Shown here piece by piece: positions 7,704 to 14,727 of a DNA stretch of 16,458 nt. Position numbers and translations under genes: made by a program. This DNA comes from Candidatus Limnocylindria bacterium (GTDB lineage Bacteria; Chloroflexota; Limnocylindria; QHBO01). Where the stretch lies: assembly GCA_030146365.1 (NCBI GenBank), contig JASLBU010000180.1:1-16458 (forward strand). Reading direction: 5' to 3'. The notes beneath the pieces are model-generated. The model made no database searches and was not told the origin of the DNA. It saw nothing but the letters and a program-made list of their open reading frames with translations. Position 1 is the stretch's first letter. Each line of letters opens with the position of its first letter.

Positions 7704-8618
7704 GTGCGCGCCCTTGCTCGAACCCTGGCCGAGCGCCCGGTCCTCGCCGGCGTCCTCGGCGCACTGACGATCGCCTTCTCATCGATCTTCGTCAGTCTCG
7801 CGGATGTGACCCCTGCGACCGCCGCCATCTTTCGCTGCGTGTACGCGCTGCCGATCCTGGCCGCACTCTCGTGGGACGAGCGTCGCCGCTACGGCCCCCG
7901 GGCCGCGGGCCAGAGCCGCCTGGCGTGGATCGCCGGCGCGTTCTTCGCCGTCGACCTGGTCATGTGGCACCACGCCATCGGGCAGGTCGGCGCCGGGCTG
8001 GCTACGGTGCTGGGCAACACGCAGGTCGTGCTCGTCCCGATCGCGGCCTGGCTGTTCCTGGGAGAGCGGCCGGGCGGGCGGGTGGCCGCGTCGGTGCCGC
8101 TGGTCCTCGTGGGCGTCGTCCTCATCTCGGGCGTGCTGGGGGGCGAGGCGTTCGGCGAGGACCCGGTCCTGGGCGTGCTGTTCGGGATCGGCACCGGGAT
8201 CGCGTACGCCGGCTTCCTGCTCGTCCAGCGCGGGGCCAACGCCGATCACCGCCGCCCCGCCGGTCCGCTCTTCGACGCGACGCTGTCGGCGGCCGTGTTC
8301 TCGCTGCTCATCGGCCTGCCGCTCGGGGAGGTCGACCTCGTGCCGAGGTGGCCCGCGCACGGGTGGCTGCTGCTGCTCGGGATCGGCGTGCAGGTGGGCG
8401 GATGGCTATTGATCAGCATCAGCCTCCCGCGGCTGCCGGCCGCCATCACGTCGGTCGTCCTGACCATTCAGCCGGTCGGCTCGGTGATCCTGGGGATGTG
8501 GATCCTGGCCGAGGCGCCGTCCGCCCTCCAGCTCATCGGCGTGGCGTTCATCCTCGCGGGCCTGCTGATGACCACGCTGCGGATGCCGGGGCGGCGAGAT
8601 CAGGCGCCGGCGGGCTGA
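7704..8618 (+). CDS. EamA-family (drug/metabolite transporter superfamily) permease
   Basis: This 304-residue protein consists of two repeats of about five hydrophobic helices, the usual plan of a ten-helix DMT/EamA transporter. The first repeat contains TPATAAIFRCVYALP and GLATVLGNTQVVLVPIAAWL, followed by the FLGER element. The second repeat has RLPAAITSVVLTIQPVGSVI followed by LAEAPSALQLIGVAFILAG, the standard end of an EamA repeat. Family members export amino acids, nucleosides or other metabolites; nothing here indicates which. GTG 7704 is supported by the TAGGCT element 6 bases upstream. The gene is monocistronic, and its last 19 bases overlap the end of the kinase gene on the other strand. 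Confidence 0.92.
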   Translation: MRALARTLAERPVLAGVLGALTIAFSSIFVSLADVTPATAAIFRCVYALPILAALSWDERRRYGPRAAGQSRLAWIAGAFFAVDLVMWHHAIGQVGAGLATVLGNTQVVLVPIAAWLFLGERPGGRVAASVPLVLVGVVLISGVLGGEAFGEDPVLGVLFGIGTGIAYAGFLLVQRGANADHRRPAGPLFDATLSAAVFSLLIGLPLGEVDLVPRWPAHGWLLLLGIGVQVGGWLLISISLPRLPAAITSVVLTIQPVGSVILGMWILAEAPSALQLIGVAFILAGLLMTTLRMPGRRDQAPAG

Positions 8619-9949
8619 TCCTCCCCGCGGATCCGCGCCGGGAGCGTGACCGCAAAACAGGTACGACCCGGGATGGATTCCACCTCCATGCGCCCGCCGT
8701 GGCGCGCGACCGCCGTGTGCGAGATGTGCAGCCCCAGCCCAGTCCCCTTTCCGGGCGGCTTGGTGGTGTAGAACGGCTCGAAGAGTCGCGGCCGGACGTC
8801 ATCCGGAATGCCGGAGCCCGTGTCACAGACCGTCACCCGCACACCATCGCCGTTCGGATCGCGCTCGGCACGAAGCGTGAGCGTGCCCCGACCCTCCATG
8901 GCGTCGATGGCGTTGTCGATGAGATTGGTCCACACCTGGTTGAGCTCGGAGCCCAGCGCCTCGATCACCGGGGCGTCGTCATCCAGCTGCCGGACGACCT
9001 CGACGTCTCGCAGCCGGTGGCGGAGGATCACCAGCGTCTGCTCCAGGCCGATGCGGACGTCGACGCGCTGGACCGGGCCCTGGTCGAGGTACGCGTGGCC
9101 CTTCACCGCGGCCACGATCTCGCCGATGCGGCCGATCGACATCGCGAGCTCACCGAGCAGCTGGCGGACCGTGGCGTCGGCAGCGAGGCCGGGCAGCACC
9201 TCTGACGGCTGGGCACGCAGCGCGTCGCGGGTCCAGCCCGCGTCGACGAGCGCGCCCGCAGCGCCTGCGTCACCGATCACACCGGCAATCTCGTCGATCC
9301 GGTCGGCCCGCTCCAGCGCCGAACGGGGCGGCGGCGCACCGGGTGACGTCGGTGCCGACGCCGGCCGGGGATGCGACGCGGCGGCGGCGACCGCCTCGCC
9401 GAGCGCGTCCACCGCGCGAGCCGCGGCAGCGGCCGGATTGTTGAGCTCGTGCGCGAGGCCCGCCGCCAGCGTGCCCAGCCCAGCCAGCTTCTCCCGCTCG
9501 CGCAACATGGCCTCCATCCCCCGCAGCCGGCCCACCGCGGTGCGGATGATCGCGAGCGCCACGTCCGGGCCGGCATCGAGCAGGTCGCGGACCGCGCCGA
9601 TCGGGATCCGGAGCACCTCCGCCGACGTCGTGGCCCGGACGGTGGCGAGCCGCCGCCCACCCTCGAATGCCGCCATCTCGCCCTGCAGCGATCCCGGCCC
9701 GACCCGCGCCAGGGGGATCTCGCTGCGGTCCGCGCGCTTCGTCACGGCGAGCTCGCCGTCCAGGACGACGTAGAGGGCATCGGCCATGTCGCCCTCCGCG
9801 ATGAGCGTCTCGCCGGCCGACAGGTCGACGATCTCCCCACCCTGGACGAGCCGGTCGAGCTGGGCGTCGGTGAGACCACCGAACAGGGGCGTCGACCGCA
9901 GCCTCTCGACGACGGCCGCCGGCTCCAGGTGCTCGTGGGCGACGCTCAC
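8600..9949 (-). CDS. Cyclic-nucleotide-binding-domain sensor histidine kinase
   Basis: This is a soluble 449-residue kinase with no membrane helix. Residues ~20-125 form a CRP-like cNMP-binding beta-roll (LFGGLTDAQLDRLVQGGEIV, then AEGDMADALYVVLDGELAV). The dimerisation/phosphoacceptor region has GLGTLAAGLAHELNNPAAAA with His167. The ATPase domain has the N-box NLIDNAIDAM (342-351), G1 box DTGSGIP (377-383), LFEPFYTTK (389-397) and G2 box GKGTGLGLHIS (400-410). The His-to-N-box distance (~175 residues) exceeds that of ordinary kinases because of a Pro/Ala-rich, then helical, insert at ~190-290 ending in YLDQGPVQ. GTG 9949 overlaps the stop of the upstream receiver-flavoprotein gene (GTGA), which is the likely phosphorylation target. 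The ligand of the N-terminal domain is unknown. Confidence 0.93.
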   Translation of the reverse strand: MSVAHEHLEPAAVVERLRSTPLFGGLTDAQLDRLVQGGEIVDLSAGETLIAEGDMADALYVVLDGELAVTKRADRSEIPLARVGPGSLQGEMAAFEGGRRLATVRATTSAEVLRIPIGAVRDLLDAGPDVALAIIRTAVGRLRGMEAMLREREKLAGLGTLAAGLAHELNNPAAAAARAVDALGEAVAAAASHPRPASAPTSPGAPPPRSALERADRIDEIAGVIGDAGAAGALVDAGWTRDALRAQPSEVLPGLAADATVRQLLGELAMSIGRIGEIVAAVKGHAYLDQGPVQRVDVRIGLEQTLVILRHRLRDVEVVRQLDDDAPVIEALGSELNQVWTNLIDNAIDAMEGRGTLTLRAERDPNGDGVRVTVCDTGSGIPDDVRPRLFEPFYTTKPPGKGTGLGLHISHTAVARHGGRMEVESIPGRTCFAVTLPARIRGEDQPAGA

Positions 9950-11598
9950 AGCGTGGCCAGGTACTGGTGCACCAGCTGCACCGCGGTGGACCCCTCGCCG
10001 ACCGCGCTGGCGATCCGCTTCACCGACCGTCCTCTCACATCCCCGGCGGCGAAGACCCCGGGCAGGCTCGCCTCCAGGAGGTACGGGTCGCGATCCAGGG
10101 GCCAACCTTGCTCCGAGCCCACATCCTGCGGGCCGGTGAGGATGAACCCGCGCGGGTCGCGGGCGACCACGCCGTCCAGCCAGCCCGTGCGCGGCTGCTG
10201 CCCGATGAACACGAAGACGGCGGACAGCGGCAGCTCCAGCACTCCCCCGGGGCCATCGAACGTGGCGCGCTCGAGGTGCTCGGCACCGGCCAGGTCCGCG
10301 GCCTGGCAGTGAACGTGGACCTCGACGTTCGGCAGCGACTCGATCTGGTCGACGAGGTACGCGCTCATGGAGGCGGTGAGCGTGCCGCCACGGGCAAACA
10401 GGTGGACCCGGTTGGCGTACCTCGCCAGGTGCACCGCCGCCTGACCGGCGGAGTTGCCGCTGCCGATCACCCCGACGTCGGCGTCCCTGTAGAGCATCGC
10501 CTCGGTGGTGGCAGCCCCGTAGTAGACGCCCCGGCCGGAGAGCGCGGCGGCTCCGGGCACGTCCAGCTGCCGGTACGTGACACCGGTGGCGATCACGGCG
10601 GCCTGGCATGACAGCTCGGAGCCGTCGTCCATGACCACGGTCCGATACGGGTCGGCGCGGCGCAGCGTGGCCACCTCCTGCGAGGAGAGGATCTCGGTAC
10701 CCAGGCGGCGGGCCTGCGCCAGCGCGCGACGCGCGAGATCGCTGCCCGTGAGTCCGGCGGGGAAGCCAAGGTAGTTCTCGATGCGGCTGGTGGTGCCGGC
10801 CTGTCCGCCGGGCGCCTCGCGCTCCACCAGCAGCGTCTTCAGCCCCTCGCTGGCCCCATAGACCGCCGCGGCCAGCCCGGCCGGTCCCGCCCCCACGATG
10901 ACGAGGTCATAGAACGGCAGGGCGGCCCGCGTCGAAAGGCCGACGGCGGTGGCGAGATCCCGGTTCGAGGGGTCGCGGAGCACCTGCCCGTCCTCGAGCA
11001 CCACGATCGGGACCGCCGGGTCGACGTCCCCGGGAACAGAATCGGCCAGCCGCCTGCCCTCGCCATCGCCGGCCGGATCGAGCCACGCGTACGGCACCTG
11101 GTTTCGAGTGAGGAAGTCGCGTACGGCGTGCCCGCGGGGCGCCCAGCGGCCGGACAGCAGCCGGAGGCCGGCGAACGGCGGGCGGAAATCGGCGGTCCAG
11201 TCCGCCAGCAGATCGTCGAGGACGGGGTAGAGCCGCTCCTCCGGGGGGTCCCATGGCTTGAGGAGATACTGGTCGAGCCGGATGTCGTTGATGGCCTGGA
11301 TGGCGGCCTCGGTGTCGGCATAGGCGGTGAGCAGGACCCGCTTCGCCGCAGGCTGAAGCCGGAGACTGTCGCGGAGGACCTCGATGCCGGTCATGACCGG
11401 CATTCGCTGGTCGACCACGAAGAGCGCGACCGAATCGCCGCGACGGGTCAACTCCCCCACCAGCTCCACCGCATCCGGACCGGAGCCGGCGGTCACGATC
11501 CGGTAGCCGGTTCCGTAGCGGGCCCGCAGGTCTCGCTCGATCGCGCGCAGCACGGGGGCGTCGTCGTCGACCGCGACGATCGCGGGCTTGGCGGCCAT
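9946..11598 (-). CDS. Response-regulator receiver / thioredoxin-reductase-like flavoprotein fusion
   Basis: This 550-residue protein has three parts. Residues 1-125 are a receiver domain: acidic DDD (11-13), phosphoacceptor Asp63 in VVDQRMP, Thr91 and Lys114 (LLKPWDP). Residues ~143-222 resemble a glutaredoxin/thioredoxin fold lacking its cysteines (RLLSGRWAPRGHAVRDFL, then VPIVVLEDGQVL). Residues ~229-550 form a thioredoxin-reductase-like flavoprotein: FAD motif GAGPAG (236-241), NAD(P) motif GSGNSA (379-384) and the FAD-contacting VFAAGDVRGRSVKRIASAVG (515-534). At the usual CxxC position the sequence is GAAT (361-364), so it cannot act as a classical thioredoxin reductase. ATG 11598 has a TACACT element 7 bases upstream and no Shine-Dalgarno site. 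It is transcribed with the kinase gene. The likely role is a phosphorylation-controlled NAD(P)H flavoenzyme; the electron acceptor is unknown. Confidence 0.93.
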   Translation of the reverse strand: MAAKPAIVAVDDDAPVLRAIERDLRARYGTGYRIVTAGSGPDAVELVGELTRRGDSVALFVVDQRMPVMTGIEVLRDSLRLQPAAKRVLLTAYADTEAAIQAINDIRLDQYLLKPWDPPEERLYPVLDDLLADWTADFRPPFAGLRLLSGRWAPRGHAVRDFLTRNQVPYAWLDPAGDGEGRRLADSVPGDVDPAVPIVVLEDGQVLRDPSNRDLATAVGLSTRAALPFYDLVIVGAGPAGLAAAVYGASEGLKTLLVEREAPGGQAGTTSRIENYLGFPAGLTGSDLARRALAQARRLGTEILSSQEVATLRRADPYRTVVMDDGSELSCQAAVIATGVTYRQLDVPGAAALSGRGVYYGAATTEAMLYRDADVGVIGSGNSAGQAAVHLARYANRVHLFARGGTLTASMSAYLVDQIESLPNVEVHVHCQAADLAGAEHLERATFDGPGGVLELPLSAVFVFIGQQPRTGWLDGVVARDPRGFILTGPQDVGSEQGWPLDRDPYLLEASLPGVFAAGDVRGRSVKRIASAVGEGSTAVQLVHQYLATL

Positions 11599-11605
11599 GC
11601 CCGCG

Positions 11606-11611
11606 AGTGTA
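11606..11611 (-). promoter_or_regulatory. Leaderless promoter -10 element of the flavoprotein-kinase operon
   Basis: On the minus strand GTACACT (TACACT at 11611-11606) lies 7 bases before ATG 11598, with no Shine-Dalgarno site. It shares TACACTCGCG with the candidate pnt promoter. Its -35 region would fall on 11629-11634, overlapping the plus-strand TACGCT element at 11625-11630. Confidence 0.6.
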
Positions 11612-11624
11612 CCGCCCGGTGCAG

Positions 11625-11630
11625 TACGCT
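11625..11630 (+). promoter_or_regulatory. Candidate -10 element upstream of the imidazolonepropionase-like gene
   Basis: GTACGCT (TACGCT at 11625-11630) lies 6 bases before GTG 11637, which opens a nine-codon reading frame, and 37 bases before the ATG of the amidohydrolase. It faces away from the divergent element at 11606-11611. Confidence 0.5.
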
Positions 11631-11636
11631 CGGCCG

Positions 11637-11663
11637 GTGCCGACGACCATCCCCGCTCGCTAG
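11637..11663 (+). CDS. Possible leader ORF of 8 residues
   Basis: GTG 11637, six bases after TACGCT, begins an eight-residue frame (VPTTIPAR) that ends in TAG 11661-11663, four bases before the ATG of the next gene. Its frame differs from that of the amidohydrolase, so it is not simply a longer start for it. If the transcript starts at about 11637 as at the other leaderless sites, ribosomes would translate this mini-ORF first and reinitiate downstream. It could be an accident of a short 5' leader; the only evidence is position and spacing. The peptide has no histidine, so it does not look like a histidine attenuator. Confidence 0.3.
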   Translation: MPTTIPAR

Positions 11664-11667
11664 GCCG

Positions 11668-12825
11668 ATGCTCCTCACGGGCAGCGGCCGTCTCGAACCG
11701 GGCGGTCCGTCGCCGTGGGCCCTGCGGGTCGAGGACGGTCGCATCGCCTGGATCGGCGCCCCGGACGATGTCGCTGCCGTCTCGGAACGCGTCGACGTCG
11801 GTGACGCGCTCGTCACGCCCGGCCTGGTCGACAGCCATACGCACCCGGTCTTCGCCGGCGACCGATCCGACGAGGCGGCCGCGCGCCTGGAGGGCCGCGC
11901 GTACGACGGCGGCGGCATCCTGCGCACAGCCGCGGCCACTGCGGCGGCGACCGACGAGGCGCTCGAGGGACTCGTCGAGCGACGCATGCGCGCGGCACTG
12001 TCCGCCGGCACGACGACCGTGGAGTGCAAGTCCGGATATGGGCTGACGCTCGACGAGGAGCTGCGCCATCTCCGCATCCTTCGGCGCGTCGCCGATCGCC
12101 TGCCCCTCCGGGTCGTGACCACGTTCCTCGGCGCGCACGCCGTGCCTCGCGGCGTCACGGCTGCCTCCCATGCGGCCGTCGTGGCCAACACGATGATCCC
12201 AGCCGTCGCCGCGGAGGGGCTGGCGACCTTCACCGACGTCTTCGCCGACCGCGGGTTCTTCGGCCCGGACGACACTGAGCGCATCGCTGCCGCGGCCTCG
12301 CGCGCCGGCCTGGGCCTTCGACTCCACGCCGACCAGCTGACGCTGACCGGCGCGGCGGAGCTGGGAGTGCGGCTCGGAGCGGCGGCGGTCGATCACCTCG
12401 AGCAGCTGGATGCGCGTGGGGTCGCGACCCTCGCCAACGGCTCCACCGTGGCGACCCTCCTCCCCGCGCCGGCTGTCGTGCTGCGGGACCGCCTCCCGCC
12501 GGCCCGCGCCCTCCTGGACGCGGGCGCGACGGTTGCCCTCGCCACGGACGCCAATGCCGGCACGTTCGGCGGCTTCGGTGCGATGCCCCTCGTCATCGGC
12601 CTTGGCGCGACGCTGCTCGGCATGACGCCCACCGAGGCGCTGACCGCCGCGACGGCAGGTGGGGGCGCCGCCCTCCGCATCAGTGGCCTCGGCCGGCTGG
12701 AGGCGGGTGCGCCCGCCGATCTCGTCGCCTGGGATGCGAGCCACGAGGGCGTGTTTGCGCTGCGCCTTGGCACGGTCACGCCGGTCCGCGCATGGATTGC
12801 CGGCGTGGAGGTATCTGTCCGTTGA
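11668..12825 (+). CDS. hutI: Imidazolonepropionase (HutI)-like amidohydrolase
   Basis: This 385-residue metal-dependent amidohydrolase most resembles imidazolonepropionase, which opens 4-imidazolone-5-propionate to N-formimidoyl-glutamate in histidine degradation. Family segments are the metal site HTHPVFAGDR (57-66), GRAYDGGGILRTAAAT (76-91), ECKSGYGL (119-126), TTFLGAHAVP (151-160), the metal ligand His220 in LRLHADQL, DHLEQL (242-247) and Asp294. The C-terminal catalytic stretch reads ATDANAGTFGGFGAMP, whereas HutI usually has an NPG(T/S)-type sequence after the Asp. The protein is also slightly shorter than the usual ~400-410 residues. ATG 11668 gives the expected N-terminus MLLTGSGRLE. 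No hutH, hutU or hutG is in the window. Imidazolonepropionase is the best call; a related cyclic-amide hydrolase is possible. Confidence 0.8.
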   Translation: MLLTGSGRLEPGGPSPWALRVEDGRIAWIGAPDDVAAVSERVDVGDALVTPGLVDSHTHPVFAGDRSDEAAARLEGRAYDGGGILRTAAATAAATDEALEGLVERRMRAALSAGTTTVECKSGYGLTLDEELRHLRILRRVADRLPLRVVTTFLGAHAVPRGVTAASHAAVVANTMIPAVAAEGLATFTDVFADRGFFGPDDTERIAAAASRAGLGLRLHADQLTLTGAAELGVRLGAAAVDHLEQLDARGVATLANGSTVATLLPAPAVVLRDRLPPARALLDAGATVALATDANAGTFGGFGAMPLVIGLGATLLGMTPTEALTAATAGGGAALRISGLGRLEAGAPADLVAWDASHEGVFALRLGTVTPVRAWIAGVEVSVR

Positions 12826-12864
12826 GCCGCCTCGTGCGACACTGCGTACCGCTCAAGCACTCAC

Positions 12865-12869
12865 AGGGA
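12865..12869 (+). promoter_or_regulatory. Ribosome binding site of the DUF2269-like gene
   Basis: AGGGA lies 10 bases before ATG 12880 and supports that start. The 54-base gap after the amidohydrolase also holds GACACTG twice (12838-12844 and 12868-12874) and GTACCGC (12846-12852). The last misses the final T of the GTANNNT pattern, so a separate promoter here is uncertain. Confidence 0.4.
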
Positions 12870-12879
12870 CACTGACCCG

Positions 12880-13341
12880 ATGACCACGACGCTCGTCGTG
12901 CTGCACGTCCTCGTCATGTTCACCGCGACCGTGGTCTCCCAGGGGCCGGCCTTCCTCCTGTGGCGGGCCATGCGACAGCGCAACGTCGGGGCCATTCAAG
13001 GCCTGCTGGACCAGTACCAGGGCCTGACGCCCATCATCGGCGCCCTCTTCGGCGTCGGGGTTGTCATCGGCCTGGTCACGGTGTTTGTCGGCGGATATGA
13101 CCCCTTCGCGCCCTGGCTGGTCATCGCGTACGCGCTGACGCTCGTGGCGTTCGTGACGCCGCGGTTGGTCACGGCACCTCGCATGATGCGGCTCGCCGGC
13201 GCAGCGGCCACCAGCCCACTCGACGAGCCCTCCCCGGAGCTACGAGAAGAGATCTCCCGGGCGACGGCCCCGGTCTTCTGGATCGACGCGCTCCTTCTGG
13301 TGCTCTTCATCATCGACATGGTCGGGAAGCCGTTCTCCTGA
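12880..13341 (+). CDS. Small integral membrane protein, DUF2269-like
   Basis: This 153-residue membrane protein has about four hydrophobic helices (near 4-27, 50-71, 77-97 and 131-149). A basic cytoplasmic-looking stretch (29-36, WRAMRQRN) follows the first, and a polar segment (~112-129) precedes the last. The pattern resembles the DUF2269 family of predicted membrane proteins of unknown function. That assignment is by general resemblance only; there is no catalytic motif to confirm it. Its TGA overlaps the ATG of the flavoprotein downstream by one base (TGATG). The two are probably made together, and this protein might anchor the flavoprotein or feed it electrons, but that is inference from position alone. 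Confidence 0.7.
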   Translation: MTTTLVVLHVLVMFTATVVSQGPAFLLWRAMRQRNVGAIQGLLDQYQGLTPIIGALFGVGVVIGLVTVFVGGYDPFAPWLVIAYALTLVAFVTPRLVTAPRMMRLAGAAATSPLDEPSPELREEISRATAPVFWIDALLLVLFIIDMVGKPFS

Positions 13342-14690
13342 TGGACCGCTTCGATCTCGTCGTCATCGGCGCCGGCACTGCCGGCGAGGCTGCCGCGAAC
13401 TACGCCCGCGCACAGGACGCCTCCGTGGCGATCATCGACCGGGATCTGTTCGGCGGGTCATGCCCGTTCTGGGCCTGCATGCCGTCGAAGGCGCTCCTGC
13501 ACGCGGCGTCCATCCACCACGGCGGGGGCGGCTACGCCTGGCCGAAGGCGTCCGACTTCCGCGACTACATGATCAACCGGGAGCGGATCGACGCCCCGGA
13601 CGACGAGGGCCATGTGCGTGCGCTGGAGGAGGCCGGCGCCACGGTGATCCGCGGCTCGGCCGCGTTCGCCGGACAGGGCCAGGTGCGGGTGGCCGACCGG
13701 CTCCTCCAGACCGACTCGGTGATCCTGGCCGTCGGCTCGGTGAGCAAGGTCCCCGACGACCTGCCGGGACTCACGGAGGCACAACCCTGGACGAACGTGC
13801 AGGGCACCGGGACGCGCGAGCTGCCCAGATCGCTGGTGATCCTTGGCGCCGGCCCGACCGGCGTGGAGCTTGCGCAGGTCTACGCCAGGTACGGCGTGCC
13901 CGTCACGCTCGTGCATCCGCGCGATCGCGTCCACGACCGTGAACATCCGCGATCGTCGGCCTTCCTGGCGGCCGGCCTCGAGCGCGACGGGGTCCAGCTG
14001 CGGCTGGGTGCCCGCGCCGTCCGCGTCATGCCGGCGCCACGGGGCGGCGCCCACGTCGTTGAGCTCGACACCGGCGACCGGGTGGAGGGCCACGAGATCC
14101 TGCTGGCCATCGGCCGGGAGCTGCCGCTGGACGGCCTTGGCCTCGAGTCCATCGGCGTGACGCCGGCGGACGGCCGTCTGCAGGTGGACGATCGGCTGCG
14201 TGTCGCCGATGGCGTCTACGCCGCGGGCGACGTGGCTGGACCCGAGATGCATACGCACCTCGGCCACTACACCGGTGAAGCCGTTGCACGGATTGCGCTC
14301 GGCGACGCTGATTACCGGCCCTTCCTCGACGCGATCCCGCGCGCCACCTATACGAGCCCCGAGGCGGCGTCCGTGGGACTGCTCGTGGAGCAGGCCCGCG
14401 AGCGCGGGATCGACGCCGCCGAGTACACCGTGGAGATCGGCACGTCGGCGAAGGGCTATACCACGGAGTCGGACGGCCACTGCACGATCGTCGTCGACCG
14501 CACCGAGCGCGTCCTCGTCGGCGCGTTCCTGGCTGGCATCGCCGCCAGCGAGGCGATCCACGAGTGCGTCCTCGCCATCCGCGCGCGCGTGCCCCTCGAG
14601 ATCCTCGCGGACACGATCCACGCCTTCCCGACCGTCGCTCGGGTGCTGGGTACCGCATTCGTGGAGGCGGACCGCGACCTCCCTCGCTGA
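13341..14690 (+). CDS. FAD-dependent NAD(P)-disulfide oxidoreductase family protein lacking the C-terminal His-Glu dyad
   Basis: This 449-residue flavoprotein belongs to the lipoamide dehydrogenase/mercuric reductase/glutathione reductase family. It shows the FAD motif GAGTAG (10-15), a redox-active CxxxxC pair Cys41/Cys46 in GGSCPFWACMPSK (38-50), the NAD(P) motif GAGPTG (169-174), the FAD motif VYAAGDVAGPEMHTH (292-306) and a C-terminal dimerisation domain from ~333. The catalytic HPTxxE of lipoamide dehydrogenase is replaced by FPTVAR (Phe429, Arg434), so it should not act as a normal lipoamide dehydrogenase. A thiol or metal-ion reductase, a quinone-type reductase or a soluble transhydrogenase-like activity remain possible. 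ATG 13341 overlaps the preceding membrane protein stop by one base; GGGAAG at 13324-13329 may serve as its binding site. The family is certain, the reaction is not. Confidence 0.9.
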   Translation: MDRFDLVVIGAGTAGEAAANYARAQDASVAIIDRDLFGGSCPFWACMPSKALLHAASIHHGGGGYAWPKASDFRDYMINRERIDAPDDEGHVRALEEAGATVIRGSAAFAGQGQVRVADRLLQTDSVILAVGSVSKVPDDLPGLTEAQPWTNVQGTGTRELPRSLVILGAGPTGVELAQVYARYGVPVTLVHPRDRVHDREHPRSSAFLAAGLERDGVQLRLGARAVRVMPAPRGGAHVVELDTGDRVEGHEILLAIGRELPLDGLGLESIGVTPADGRLQVDDRLRVADGVYAAGDVAGPEMHTHLGHYTGEAVARIALGDADYRPFLDAIPRATYTSPEAASVGLLVEQARERGIDAAEYTVEIGTSAKGYTTESDGHCTIVVDRTERVLVGAFLAGIAASEAIHECVLAIRARVPLEILADTIHAFPTVARVLGTAFVEADRDLPR

Positions 14691-14715
14691 CCGGTCGCGC
14701 GGTGGCGCCCGAGCG

Positions 14716-14721
14716 TAGGAT
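14716..14721 (+). promoter_or_regulatory. Leaderless promoter -10 element of the DinB-like gene
   Basis: GTAGGAT (TAGGAT at 14716-14721) stands 6 bases before ATG 14728 with no Shine-Dalgarno site, in the 37-base gap after the flavoprotein gene. Confidence 0.65.
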
Positions 14722-14727
14722 CTGCCG

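Noticed and set aside
7658..9205. 515-codon plus-strand frame overlapping the EamA gene and the kinase
   Set aside because: Its composition is Arg/Pro/Ala-rich shadow sequence. It overlaps two genes with recognisable families in other frames.
11661..11670. TAGGCC just before the hutI ATG as a leaderless -10 box
   Set aside because: It lacks the final T and is one base from the ATG, whereas the other sites have 6-7 bases. The TACGCT at 11625 fits better.
11599..12744. Long minus-strand N-terminal extension of the receiver-flavoprotein frame, antisense to hutI
   Set aside because: The extension is low-complexity Arg/Gly/Ala sequence with no family signal. The receiver domain starts normally at ATG 11598 beside a leaderless promoter element, and hutI on the other strand is clearly real.
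12838..12874. GACACTG repeated 30 bases apart between hutI and the DUF2269-like gene
   Set aside because: The repeat is only 7 bases long and isolated, with no symmetry and no match to the promoter pattern of the window.
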